NCBI GenBank assembly: GCA_002404895.1
Contig: DHKO01000045.1
Coordinates: 1-64,000 of the forward strand
Reading direction: 5' to 3'
DNA from: Treponema sp. UBA4692
GTDB taxonomy: Bacteria; Spirochaetota; Spirochaetia; Treponematales; Treponemataceae
DNA: 64,000 bases
Positions 41,801 to 49,275 of the stretch are shown here, piece by piece; within the stretch, counting starts at the first letter, position 1, and the number at the start of each line of letters is the position of its first letter. The position numbers and the translations under genes are program-made. The notes below the pieces were generated by a model. That model was given only the letters and a program-made list of their open reading frames with translations, had not been told where the DNA came from and did no database searches.

Positions 41801-41858
41801 TGAGACTCTCAGAATCGCCTTGAATTCAAAAGGCGACGAGCTGCTCAGAAAGCTGTAG
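38811..41858 (+). CDS. Large TPR protein with acidic linker and conserved-looking C-terminal domain
   Basis: Function unknown. The 1015 residues have no signal peptide and fall in three parts. About 1-450 are a dozen TPR motifs (LGNLYVKAGDDDHAFDVFQV, YNHLGAIHALQGDQQKAIEAY). About 460-870 are strongly acidic and low-complexity (D, E, N, K, P). About 880-1015 form a compact helical domain (AIDMLPDIVRGLEDRAVFFR, IISKLAGRPGLYATVKGLF, LTKEVFAILKRLSGCLDD). GGAG precedes the ATG. It lies 22 nt after the LamG/FN3 gene, so they may be co-expressed. A role as a cytoplasmic scaffold is a guess from the TPR content. Confidence 0.8.
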   Translation: MADPNLLLTRAKSAMLARDYQLAAKYYKTLISENPDNVDYKIQLGNLYVKAGDDDHAFDVFQVILKSNPENLTVLMALAGINRRKERFDESVAVLEQALLISNNSPEDLATINYNLGFTYRQMGNNDDALRCFENVIAENPKDVLSYNHLGAIHALQGDQQKAIEAYQRGLQFDPNHPILHFNIARSYAEIGDTKKALSHYESALRAKPGWLDAIEEYANLLLKDNKVKEAEDTVQKALKLNPDDVKMHTSMGNVYNRKSIFDNAEIEFKKALDGNDEYKPALTGLAHSLEKQGKHAEAAETIKKVSRLNPDDVAIIKQSAHVLLSANFLSAAYEKISRLWEINPDDPQTISLLAQYYIGKGDEGKVENCFDKIQRVAPDYKDIYRDWGTRYIQKGDTQKAEQYLKTAIQQNPKDAESMMYLGEIYESTKRPEDALSMYKKASHADIFNEFSKKEAEKLEENGVNAINAGFVAGESVMNTNPRNPFADENNPASFIVKKAENPSLADDNKLPDLLNDTSNPLNDDFAQFENKTVGEIEMASDNDLLEKNPDGNLLDDNFDGDSGKDGFESANPENSDYKDDSLLDENPVADEKSEKNEDGKNQKNVDEDFDFEQFGMEKLKDENSEEISVASIDDLMQAEEVNKGDKPADIEEIVDDGTPLDEEDEPEIEFIPDGSDFMEEDEKELLEPENRNPREKPAKNLSKDDSDSPADDEDEETDAPEMLDYSNWNPDSDGKNNETKIEKSDNSPFASELSDKIDSLKDQIKSASEMAEAAKDSAEKLLSNFRDEIPFEADLPEEELADDFYVEPENSEQVEPDEENEDEPEILDGLDENMEKTPEENDENHANPEFLPEEDSVSEKEEFEAAEKPADELTSEELMMKRAIDMLPDIVRGLEDRAVFFRFKNYLEMFKSLRKMLEYLPDTKREEFLSSENRILLDYIISKLAGRPGLYATVKGLFNSGIIHENPALKGSDNNGIELTKEVFAILKRLSGCLDDETLRIALNSKGDELLRKL

Positions 41859-41871
41859 AAAATCGAAAAGT

Positions 41872-41940
41872 TCAGCGTCATTCTGAAATCGCGCAGGTCA
41901 TTCTGAACTCGCTTTGATTCAGAATCTATAATAAAAATTC
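41872..41940. repeat. Short GTCATTCTGAA repeats
   Basis: Two GTCATTCTGAA words and GATTCAGAATCT, the same dispersed family as at 19282-19445, in the 288-nt gap between the TPR gene and the M24 peptidase terminator. Nothing else is seen between 41859 and 42089. Confidence 0.55.
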
Positions 41941-42089
41941 TGATTATTGAATTCAGCAGGGCAGGCAAGTGCCGTAGAAATTTTGCTTGGACATATCGGT
42001 TTTGATTTTTGGAATAGCATAGTTTCAGCTTTAAGACCAGTATGGTTTTGAACTCTGGAATAAGCTGTTTTCGTAATTTTTCTATGAAT

Positions 42090-42130
42090 AAAAACGGCGG
42101 TCATCTTATACTTTTGATGGCCGCCGTTTT
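42090..42130 (-). terminator. Strong terminator of the M24 peptidase gene
   Basis: AAAACGGCGGTCATC pairs with GATGGCCGCCGTTTT over 15 bp (one G-T pair) with a 10-nt loop. T-runs flank it on both strands. It lies 17 nt after the peptidase stop and may also stop transcription from the TPR gene. Confidence 0.88.
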
Positions 42131-42146
42131 GTTCTCGTTGTCTTTT

Positions 42147-43295
42147 TTATATTCTGATGATTTTTGAGTGCGTGATTACTTCGTTTCCGTTTTCTGTAAT
42201 CAGAACGTCATTTTCAAGGCGCACTCCGCCAAGCTCCGGGTCGTACAGCCCCGGCTCAAGAGTTACGATGTTTCCCGGCTTGAAAACTTTGTCCTCGCTT
42301 GCGCGCGCTGTAACAAAAGGCGCCTCGTGGATTTCAAGTCCGATTCCGTGTCCGAGAGAGTGCGGCATTGCGCGCTTCGCCTTTGCAAAAACATCGTCAG
42401 CGGCTTTGCTCGCTTTTTTCAGCGACTCGCCCGGCTTGTAAAGTTTCAATGCTTCTGCTGCGGCTTTTTCAACGAGCGAGAGAAGCTCTTCCTGCTTTTG
42501 CGAGAGCGGACCTTTTGCGACTGTCAAAGTTGTGTCGCTTGTGTAGCCGTTGTAGACTACTCCAAAGTCAAGAATTGAAAGTCCCTGTGCCGGCCACGGC
42601 GCGTCTGTGTAGCCCGGAAAAGCGTGGATTGCGAAGCTTCTTGAAGGACCTGCCGCCAAAGTGTCGAAGCCTGTGCGCTCGCACCCGCATTTTCTAAGCT
42701 CGCTTTCGATTAAAAGCGCAACGTCCATCTCCTTGTGAAGCCAGTTTTCCCTGATTCCGCGCTCAATCTCCGAGATTATGTGGTCTCCGACTCGGCAAGC
42801 CTCTTTTGTGCATTCGATTTCGTACTCGTCTTTCTGTGAACGAAGCTCGCAAACGTAGTCGTGCGTTGAATTTTCGCGGCAGAGAACGTCCCAGCCTTCA
42901 AGAGCGTCAACATATTTCAAGAAAAGCGGATACGGCGTTTCAGGCGCAAGCTCGACTTTTAATTTTGTTGATTTTATCTTGAAAGATTTCAGAACTTCGC
43001 TTACAGCTTTCAGATTTCTCCGCTCAAATTTTGTGTATGGAAGAATTTTCACATCGACTGCGCGTTTTTCCGCAAGATTCTCATCCCAAGGAACGAGAAC
43101 GCATTTTCCGTCCGATGCCGCAATAAAAATCGCATCCGACGGATGTCCTGTAAAATATCTTACGGCCGGCGTGCGTCTTCCCTCGGTGTCCTCAAAAACT
43201 GCCGCAGTGATTCCGTTCTGAGCCATATACGAGAAAAGTTTTTCCCGTCTGGCTGAAAAAATCGCCTTGATTTCATCTTTTGAATATTCTTTCAT
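42147..43295 (-). CDS. M24-family aminopeptidase (Xaa-Pro type)
   Basis: Cytoplasmic dinuclear-metal peptidase removing N-terminal residues, probably before proline. The 382 residues have a creatinase-type N-terminal domain (about 12-150; GRRTPAVRYFTGHPSDAIF) and a pita-bread domain with all five metal ligands: Asp in LDFGVV, Asp in TSDTT, His in SLGHGIGLEIHE, Glu in TLEPGLY and Glu in VRLENDVL. A GGAG site stands before the ATG. It is followed by a strong terminator and preceded, 26 nt upstream, by murJ on the same strand. Exact specificity within the family is not decided. Confidence 0.92.
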   Translation of the reverse strand: MKEYSKDEIKAIFSARREKLFSYMAQNGITAAVFEDTEGRRTPAVRYFTGHPSDAIFIAASDGKCVLVPWDENLAEKRAVDVKILPYTKFERRNLKAVSEVLKSFKIKSTKLKVELAPETPYPLFLKYVDALEGWDVLCRENSTHDYVCELRSQKDEYEIECTKEACRVGDHIISEIERGIRENWLHKEMDVALLIESELRKCGCERTGFDTLAAGPSRSFAIHAFPGYTDAPWPAQGLSILDFGVVYNGYTSDTTLTVAKGPLSQKQEELLSLVEKAAAEALKLYKPGESLKKASKAADDVFAKAKRAMPHSLGHGIGLEIHEAPFVTARASEDKVFKPGNIVTLEPGLYDPELGGVRLENDVLITENGNEVITHSKIIRI

Positions 43296-43321
43296 AAAAT
43301 CTCCTTTTAATTTTGATTTTT

Positions 43322-44971
43322 CTATTTTCTTTTTAATTTTTTGACTATCAATTTAACGATTTCGTCTTTTGTAATCAAAAGAAGCGCGATTCCGGTCGCT
43401 CCGTAGACAAGAGACGTTAGAAAAAGCGGCGCGCCGAATCCAATCAGCCTGCCGTGTCCTTCAAAAATCGGAACAAGCGCGTTTCGGACAAAATAAGCCG
43501 GAACTGCCGCAATCAGCGACAGGACAACGAGCTTTAGCGCGTATAAAACAGTTTTTCCAGCGACAGATTTGACATCGAGATTCCTGTTTTTCCTCATCAG
43601 GATAAAAAGAAGAACCGTGTTCGCAAAACTTGCGATTGAAAGCGCGAGCGCAATTCCGCCGCCGCCAAACGGGGAGACAAGAATCAAAGCTAGCGCGATG
43701 TTCACCGCGAAGCCCGCAATTCCTGCGAATGTTGGAGATTTTGTGTCTCCCTGGGCGTAAAACGCCGGCGAGATTATCCTGTTCACGGCGATGAAGAAAA
43801 GCCCCGCGATGTGCCACTTGAAAGCCGAAAGAGTGAGCAAAACCGAATCGTCGCTGAATCTTTTTGACTTGTAGACAAGCGAGATTATCTCTTTTCCGCA
43901 CACAAGCGACAAAAACGTGATTGGAATTGAAATCAGAGCCATTATTTTTGCCGAAGAGACAAGCATTTTGTTGAAATCTGCCCAGTTTTGATTTTTTGCA
44001 AGACCGCTCAAATCCGGCAGAATCACAGTTCCGATTGAAACCGCGAAAATTCCGAGAATCAGCTCCTGAAGCCTAAGCGAATATTGAAGAGACGAGACAA
44101 TCCCTTCGCCCGCGCGTCCTGCCAAGGCCGTCGAGACAACATCGTTTAGCTGATAAGCCGCCATTCCAATCACTGTAGGGACAATCAGCTTCATAACGCG
44201 GCGTGTTCCAGCGTTTGAGAAAGCTTTTTTCAGCGAGACAAAATGGAAATTCCAGCCTGTTTTTAGCACGAAAGGCAGCTGGAACAAAGCCTGCACGCAG
44301 CCTCCTGAAATCACGCCGATTGACATTGCGCGCGCCGCCATCTGCGAGCGTGTTTCAGAATCAGCTTGTGCGCCTGAAAATTTTATCAGAATTGGAGTCA
44401 GAATGTAGGTTGCCGCAATCACAATCGAATTGAAAAGAACCGGCGTGAATCCGCTAGGCGAGAAAATCTTTACGCCGTTTAGAACGCCTTGAAAAAACGC
44501 CGCGATTGAAATAACAATCAGATAAGGAAACATTATCCGCGTCAAAAGCGAGGTCTCCAGAATCAGAAAATTCTCGTTTCCTTTAAGAAAAATCTTGACG
44601 ATTAGCGGCGTGAAAATCATTCCGAGAACGACCACGCAGGTTGTCAAAAATGTAATCAGCGTGACTGTCGCGCTTAAAAATTCCTTTGTCTTTTTGACAG
44701 ACTCTGGATTTTTGTCTTCAAGATAGCCCTTGAAAGTCGGAATAAACGCGACTGAAATTGAATTTTCCGCAAAAAGCCGCCTCAGAAGATTCGGAATCAT
44801 AAAAGCGATTCCGAACGCATCCGCAAATTTTGACGTTCCAAGAAATGCCGCCTTTGTCATTTCGCGCGCAAGTCCTAAAATCCGTGAGCAAAGCGTGAAA
44901 AACGAGAGCGAAAGCCCTGCCGACAAAAGCGATTTTGATTTTTTATTTTGATTTTCTTTTTTTTCTGACAT
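43322..44971 (-). CDS. murJ: Lipid II flippase MurJ (MviN)
   Basis: Flips undecaprenyl-linked peptidoglycan precursor across the inner membrane. The 549 residues have about fourteen helices. Typical stretches are LGLAREMTKAAFLGTSKFADAF, MIPNLLRRLFAENSISVAFIPTF and LISIPITFLSLVCGKEIISLVYK, plus PAFYAQGDTKSPTFAGI. The N-terminal arginines (RLFAE region) expected for the transport cavity are there. It shares the strand with the M24 peptidase gene 26 nt downstream. The 283-nt divergent gap to pepF is AT-rich. Confidence 0.95.
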   Translation of the reverse strand: MSEKKENQNKKSKSLLSAGLSLSFFTLCSRILGLAREMTKAAFLGTSKFADAFGIAFMIPNLLRRLFAENSISVAFIPTFKGYLEDKNPESVKKTKEFLSATVTLITFLTTCVVVLGMIFTPLIVKIFLKGNENFLILETSLLTRIMFPYLIVISIAAFFQGVLNGVKIFSPSGFTPVLFNSIVIAATYILTPILIKFSGAQADSETRSQMAARAMSIGVISGGCVQALFQLPFVLKTGWNFHFVSLKKAFSNAGTRRVMKLIVPTVIGMAAYQLNDVVSTALAGRAGEGIVSSLQYSLRLQELILGIFAVSIGTVILPDLSGLAKNQNWADFNKMLVSSAKIMALISIPITFLSLVCGKEIISLVYKSKRFSDDSVLLTLSAFKWHIAGLFFIAVNRIISPAFYAQGDTKSPTFAGIAGFAVNIALALILVSPFGGGGIALALSIASFANTVLLFILMRKNRNLDVKSVAGKTVLYALKLVVLSLIAAVPAYFVRNALVPIFEGHGRLIGFGAPLFLTSLVYGATGIALLLITKDEIVKLIVKKLKRK

Positions 44972-45130
44972 GGCAACTAGATTAGCACAAAATTGAAGCG
45001 GTGAGAATTTGGATTTTCAAGAGATTTTAATTCTGCGGACTTTGCGGCTTGAAACGAACGAAAAAGCAAAAAAACGCACGGATTCGATTTTTTAACGAAA
45101 AATCTGAAATTTAAAATTTGGAATCTAAAA

Positions 45131-45164
45131 AAATTTGAAATTCTGCGGAATAAATTTCAAATTT
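45131..45164. repeat. Perfect 12-bp inverted repeat upstream of pepF
   Basis: AAATTTGAAATT (45131-45142) and AATTTCAAATTT (45153-45164) around a 10-nt loop. It lies between the divergent murJ and pepF genes, about 90 nt before the pepF start. It may be an operator, or a member of the GATTTGAAATT repeat class also found at 47190-47240. Confidence 0.6.
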
Positions 45165-45254
45165 CTCCAAATTATAAAAATCGCATTGCCGGGAGATTCT
45201 GTTTTTTATCTTCCCGTGTGGAAAATCAGAAAAAATTGCATTATAATTTTCGCT

Positions 45255-47051
45255 ATGGCAAAAAATACAATTCCAGAGCGAAAAGATGTTCCAGAATCAG
45301 ACAAATGGGATCTTTCGACATTATACAAGTCTGATTCAGACTGGGAGGCTGATTTAGCTTCAATTCCGTCTCTTGCTGAAAAAGTTGTTTCATATAAAGG
45401 AAAGCTCGGAGAAAGCTCAGATTCTCTTCTTGGCGCATTAAAATCGAACGAGCAGCTCGAGAAAGTAATCGAGACGGTTTATACTTATGCTTCTTTGCGC
45501 CACACTGCTGATGAAAGCGATTCTGCCGGACAAAATATGGAAGGCCGCGTTATGATGGCTTACACTCAGGCTGAAAGCGAGACCTCATTTTTTTCGCCTG
45601 AGCTTATGGCGATTCCAGATGAAAAAATAAGCTCGTGGCTGAATCTTCCTGAATTTGCAGATTACAAAGTCTTTATCGAAAAAGAGCTTTACGAGAAAAA
45701 GCACATTTTGAGCGAGAAGGAGGAGCGGATTTTGTCTTTGCAGGCGGAAAGCTCCAGCACTGCGGAAAACGCTTTCAGCTTGCTCACAAATGTTGATATG
45801 ACTTTCAATCCTGTCCATATTGACGGTGAGGAAAAGCCGCTCACCCAGACGACTTTTTCGACTTTTTTGCACAATCACGACAGAAAAGTGCGCGAGGAAG
45901 CGTACAAAAATTTTTACGATGAATTTACAAAACATCAGAACACGATTGCGAGCCTTTACGCTGGCAGCGTGAATCAGGATGTCTTTGTTGCGCGCGCGAG
46001 AGGCTACAAGTCTTCTCTTGAATCAGCGCTTTACGGAGACAAAATTCCTGAAAGCGTCTACAAGAATCTGATTGAGACAGTCCGCAAGAATCTTCCTGAT
46101 TTGCACAGATATTATTCTCTCAGAAAAAAAGTTCTGGGCTTAAAAGAGCTTCGACATTACGATGTTTATGTTCCGCTTGTTGAAAACTGCCAGACAAACA
46201 CGACTTATGACGAGGCCGTGGAGATTTGCCGGAACGCGCTTTCTCCGCTTGGAAAAGACTACACGGACATTCTTTGCGGCGGACTAAAAGGCGGCTGGGC
46301 TGACCGCTACGAAAACAAAGGCAAGCGCAGCGGAGCTTTTTCTTCCGGGGCTTACCGAGGCTATCCTTACATTCTTCTGAATTACAAAGACGACTCAATC
46401 CGCGACTTGTTCACTATGGCGCACGAGGGCGGACACTCAATGCACACTTACTTCTCGAAAAGCAACAATCCGTTTATGTGCTACAACTACACGATTTTTG
46501 AGGCGGAAGTCGCTTCAACTTTCAATGAGGAGCTAGTTTTTGAGTATCTTCTGAAAAACGCGAAATCTGACGAGATGAAAAAATATCTGCTTTCAATGCG
46601 TGCGGACGATATTCTTGCAACTTTGCACCGGCAGACGATGTTTGCGGAATTTGAGCTAAAAGCGCACGAGCTTGTAGAGAACGGAACTCCGCTCAACGCT
46701 GAAATCTTGAGAAAAATCTACCGTGAGCTGCTTGTTCAGTATTTCGGATCTGAAATGGTCTTTGAGGAAAATTCTGATATGGAAGGCTTGCGGATTCCGC
46801 ATTTTTACGGCGCATTCTATGTCTACAAATATTCAACCGGAATTTCTGCGGCTCTTGCTTTGGCAAAGCGAGTTACAACCGGCGGCGAAAAAGAGCGCGA
46901 TGACTACTTTAAATTCCTGAAGAGCGGCGGAAGCCGTTATCCTCTTGAAAGCCTGAAAGTTGCAGGCGTTGATATGTCGTCTCCAGAGCCTGTTCAGGCT
47001 GCGCTTGATGTTTTCAAGGACATTGTCGCCCAGCTTGAAAAACTGCTTTAA
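45255..47051 (+). CDS. pepF: Oligoendopeptidase F (M3B metallopeptidase)
   Basis: Cytoplasmic zinc peptidase that trims oligopeptides. The 598 residues carry the M3 zinc motif in MAHEGGHSMHTYF (about 385-397), with the third ligand Glu in FEAEVASTFNEEL. PepF-type stretches include WDLSTLYKSDSDWEADL at the N-terminus and YEAFYVYKYSTGISAA-like FYGAFYVYKYSTG near the end. The frame is open 40 codons further upstream, but MAKNTIPERKDVPES is a family-like start. TATAAT (45242-45247) lies 7 nt before this ATG, with no ribosome site, so the message may be leaderless. Confidence 0.95.
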   Translation: MAKNTIPERKDVPESDKWDLSTLYKSDSDWEADLASIPSLAEKVVSYKGKLGESSDSLLGALKSNEQLEKVIETVYTYASLRHTADESDSAGQNMEGRVMMAYTQAESETSFFSPELMAIPDEKISSWLNLPEFADYKVFIEKELYEKKHILSEKEERILSLQAESSSTAENAFSLLTNVDMTFNPVHIDGEEKPLTQTTFSTFLHNHDRKVREEAYKNFYDEFTKHQNTIASLYAGSVNQDVFVARARGYKSSLESALYGDKIPESVYKNLIETVRKNLPDLHRYYSLRKKVLGLKELRHYDVYVPLVENCQTNTTYDEAVEICRNALSPLGKDYTDILCGGLKGGWADRYENKGKRSGAFSSGAYRGYPYILLNYKDDSIRDLFTMAHEGGHSMHTYFSKSNNPFMCYNYTIFEAEVASTFNEELVFEYLLKNAKSDEMKKYLLSMRADDILATLHRQTMFAEFELKAHELVENGTPLNAEILRKIYRELLVQYFGSEMVFEENSDMEGLRIPHFYGAFYVYKYSTGISAALALAKRVTTGGEKERDDYFKFLKSGGSRYPLESLKVAGVDMSSPEPVQAALDVFKDIVAQLEKLL

Positions 47052-47183
47052 TTATTTGAGCCAGTTAAAAACTATTTGTCATTCTGAATTTATTTCAGAA
47101 TCTTCAAAATTTTAGCGGATGAATTTCGGGCTAAGTTTGAGAAAACATAAAGTTTTTAATTTTTAGACAGCAATAAAAGCCGT

Positions 47184-47240
47184 AGATTTAGAGTCACGGA
47201 TTTAAAATTCGCGATTTGAAATTCACGATTTGAAATCTTA
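47184..47240. repeat. AT-rich GATTTGAAATT direct repeats
   Basis: Three or four units of 14-16 nt of the type CGATTTGAAATTCA sit in the gap between pepF and add, ending 5 nt before the add ribosome site GGAG. Confidence 0.6.
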
Positions 47241-47253
47241 AATTGGAGAAATT

Positions 47254-48267
47254 ATGGAAAAGTCAGAGTTTGTTTCGATTCTTCAAAAAGTGCCGAAAGC
47301 GGAGCTTCATATTCACATCGAGGCTGTGATGAGCCGCGAGACAATCAAGAAGCTTTACTTGAAAAAAAACGGCGCTGAATTCACTGACGACGACATTGCA
47401 AAACTCTTTGATTACTCTGACTTGAACGGCTTTATTGCCGCATTCTTGAAAGTTCAGGATTTGTTCACTTCTGTTGACGATTTCGACCTGATTTTTGATG
47501 ATTTCAAGAATTATCTTTTGCGGAACGGAATCGTCTACACTGAGGCTTTTTTTGCTCCGTCTGCGTTCATAAAAAAAGGCTTCAAATATGAAGATATGGT
47601 TCGCAATTTCGAGAAGAATCTGAAAAAAATCAAAAAAGAGACTGGAATCACGGTGAAGCTGATTGGAGACGTGAGCCGGACTTTCGGCCTTGAAAACGCG
47701 GAAAAAAATCTTGAAATGTTCAAGGCGAATCCTTTTGACGGATTTATCGGAATCGGGCTTGGCGGCGCGGAAAGCAAAGGCCCATCAAAAGATTTCGGTC
47801 CTGTTTTCAATGCCGCGTTGAAATCTGGCTATCACGTTGTGGCGCATGCTGGCGAGGACTGCGGTCCTGAGTCGATTTGGGACGCTTTGAAAATTTGCCA
47901 TGCGGAAAGAATCGGACATGGAATTACGGCGGTTCAGGATGAAAATCTGATGAAATATCTCCGTGATAAAAATATCGCGCTTGAAGTCTGCCCGACGAGC
48001 AATGTCTTCACAAAAAAATACGTTAAATCGATGGCTGAGCATCCTGTAAAGACTTTTTTCGAGAAAAAAGTTCCTGTAACGCTTGCGACCGACGACCCGA
48101 TTTTTTTTGGCGTTGAGCTCCTGGACGAATACTGGAATCTTTATTCGGAGCTTGGCTTTAAAATGGAAGATATTAAGAAAATTATTCTTGCGGGCTTTGA
48201 ATATTCTTTTCTTTCTGATTCCGAGAAAAAATCTTACGAAAATTCCGTTGAAGAAAATTGGAAGTAG
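47254..48267 (+). CDS. add: Adenosine deaminase
   Basis: Zinc amidohydrolase that converts adenosine to inosine, for purine salvage. The 337 residues keep the metal and catalytic positions: the His pair in KAELHIHIEA (about 15-24; the usual motif is HxHLDG, here HIHIEA), HAGED (catalytic Glu, about 193), ERIGHGI, and the double Asp in LATDDPIFF. GGAG lies before the ATG. The next gene, a degenerate relative, starts 3 nt after the stop. The altered first motif is common in some ADA-like subgroups, so substrate range could be wider than adenosine. Confidence 0.92.
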   Translation: MEKSEFVSILQKVPKAELHIHIEAVMSRETIKKLYLKKNGAEFTDDDIAKLFDYSDLNGFIAAFLKVQDLFTSVDDFDLIFDDFKNYLLRNGIVYTEAFFAPSAFIKKGFKYEDMVRNFEKNLKKIKKETGITVKLIGDVSRTFGLENAEKNLEMFKANPFDGFIGIGLGGAESKGPSKDFGPVFNAALKSGYHVVAHAGEDCGPESIWDALKICHAERIGHGITAVQDENLMKYLRDKNIALEVCPTSNVFTKKYVKSMAEHPVKTFFEKKVPVTLATDDPIFFGVELLDEYWNLYSELGFKMEDIKKIILAGFEYSFLSDSEKKSYENSVEENWK

Positions 48268-48270
48268 AAA

Positions 48271-49179
48271 TTGGCGGAAGTTGAACTTGGAGAATTTTTA
48301 AAGATTCAAAAAACTGACGGCTTTAACGATTTGCAGGCCGGAATGTTGTACTCGTCTTATCTAAAATGGGCGAATTTTGTGATTCCGGGTTTTTCTGAGA
48401 ATGAAGCCTGCTACGACCGTTCTCTTTATGATGATTTCACGTTTTACACAGATGTGAAAATCGGCGGGCGGAAAGACTTGCAGTCGCTTTTCTATCTTTC
48501 TGCGGCGGAAGCTGCCGCTGACAATGTAAAAACGCTTTACGGCGGAATTGACTTGGCTCTCTGCGAAAAATGCGGAAATCCTGCGGAATTTGCGGCCGCG
48601 ATTGACGATGTGAAGTCAAAATTCAGTTCCCAGACAAAAATTCTTCCAGTCCTGATTTTGAACAGCAGCGTTGAAAACAATCTTTTTCTTGCGGAAACTT
48701 TCATTGAATCCAAGAAATTTGACGGCGTTTTTCTTGGCGGCAGGAATTTTGCTCATCAAGATGAAAAAACTGAATTTTACGCGAGAATTTTTGATTCCGC
48801 GCGCGCGGCAAATCTTAAAACTGAAATCGACTGCCTTGAAATAAAATCTCCTGATGAATTTTATTTTGCGCTGGAAACTTTCAAGCCCGGTTTTGTGAAA
48901 GACGCTTTTGATTCAATCTGCGATAAAAAATCGCTGGATTTTATAAAGCGGGAAAATGTGTGCGTCGAGTTCAGTCCCTATTATTTTTCCGAGTCAAAAG
49001 ACGACAGAATCAAAAAAATCAGATTTATGCGGAAACTTTTTGACTCGGGCGTGAAAATCAGAATCTGCACCGCGAGCCTTGTATTTTTGAAAAGCTCGCT
49101 TTCGCAGTTCGCTGTTGACTTGTGCGGCTCAGGATTTTTCACGAAAGACGAAGCAGCAGGATTTTTCGAAAATTCTTGA
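48271..49179 (+). CDS. Degenerate adenosine-deaminase-like protein (pseudoenzyme candidate)
   Basis: The 302-residue product (TTG start, with GGAAG 7-12 nt upstream at the add stop) can be aligned by eye to the second half of the adenosine deaminase encoded just before it. VFLGGRNFAHQDEKTEFYARIFDSA parallels IGIGLGGAESKGPSKDFGPVF (short excerpts only), and VCVEFSPYYFSE parallels the strand IALEVCPTSNVFT. The metal and catalytic motifs are not kept: HAGE is replaced by EIDCLE, and DDP by TASL. It is therefore probably catalytically dead or altered, possibly a partner of the neighbour. The frame is intact, so it is not an obvious pseudogene. Confidence 0.7.
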   Translation: MAEVELGEFLKIQKTDGFNDLQAGMLYSSYLKWANFVIPGFSENEACYDRSLYDDFTFYTDVKIGGRKDLQSLFYLSAAEAAADNVKTLYGGIDLALCEKCGNPAEFAAAIDDVKSKFSSQTKILPVLILNSSVENNLFLAETFIESKKFDGVFLGGRNFAHQDEKTEFYARIFDSARAANLKTEIDCLEIKSPDEFYFALETFKPGFVKDAFDSICDKKSLDFIKRENVCVEFSPYYFSESKDDRIKKIRFMRKLFDSGVKIRICTASLVFLKSSLSQFAVDLCGSGFFTKDEAAGFFENS

Positions 49180-49275
49180 AAATCAGGAAAAATGCTCTAA
49201 AAATGCTCCGTCTGAAAAAATCGCTTTTTGGGCACAAAAATGTTTTTGGGAAAGCGAGTCGTTTCTTAACCGGCG

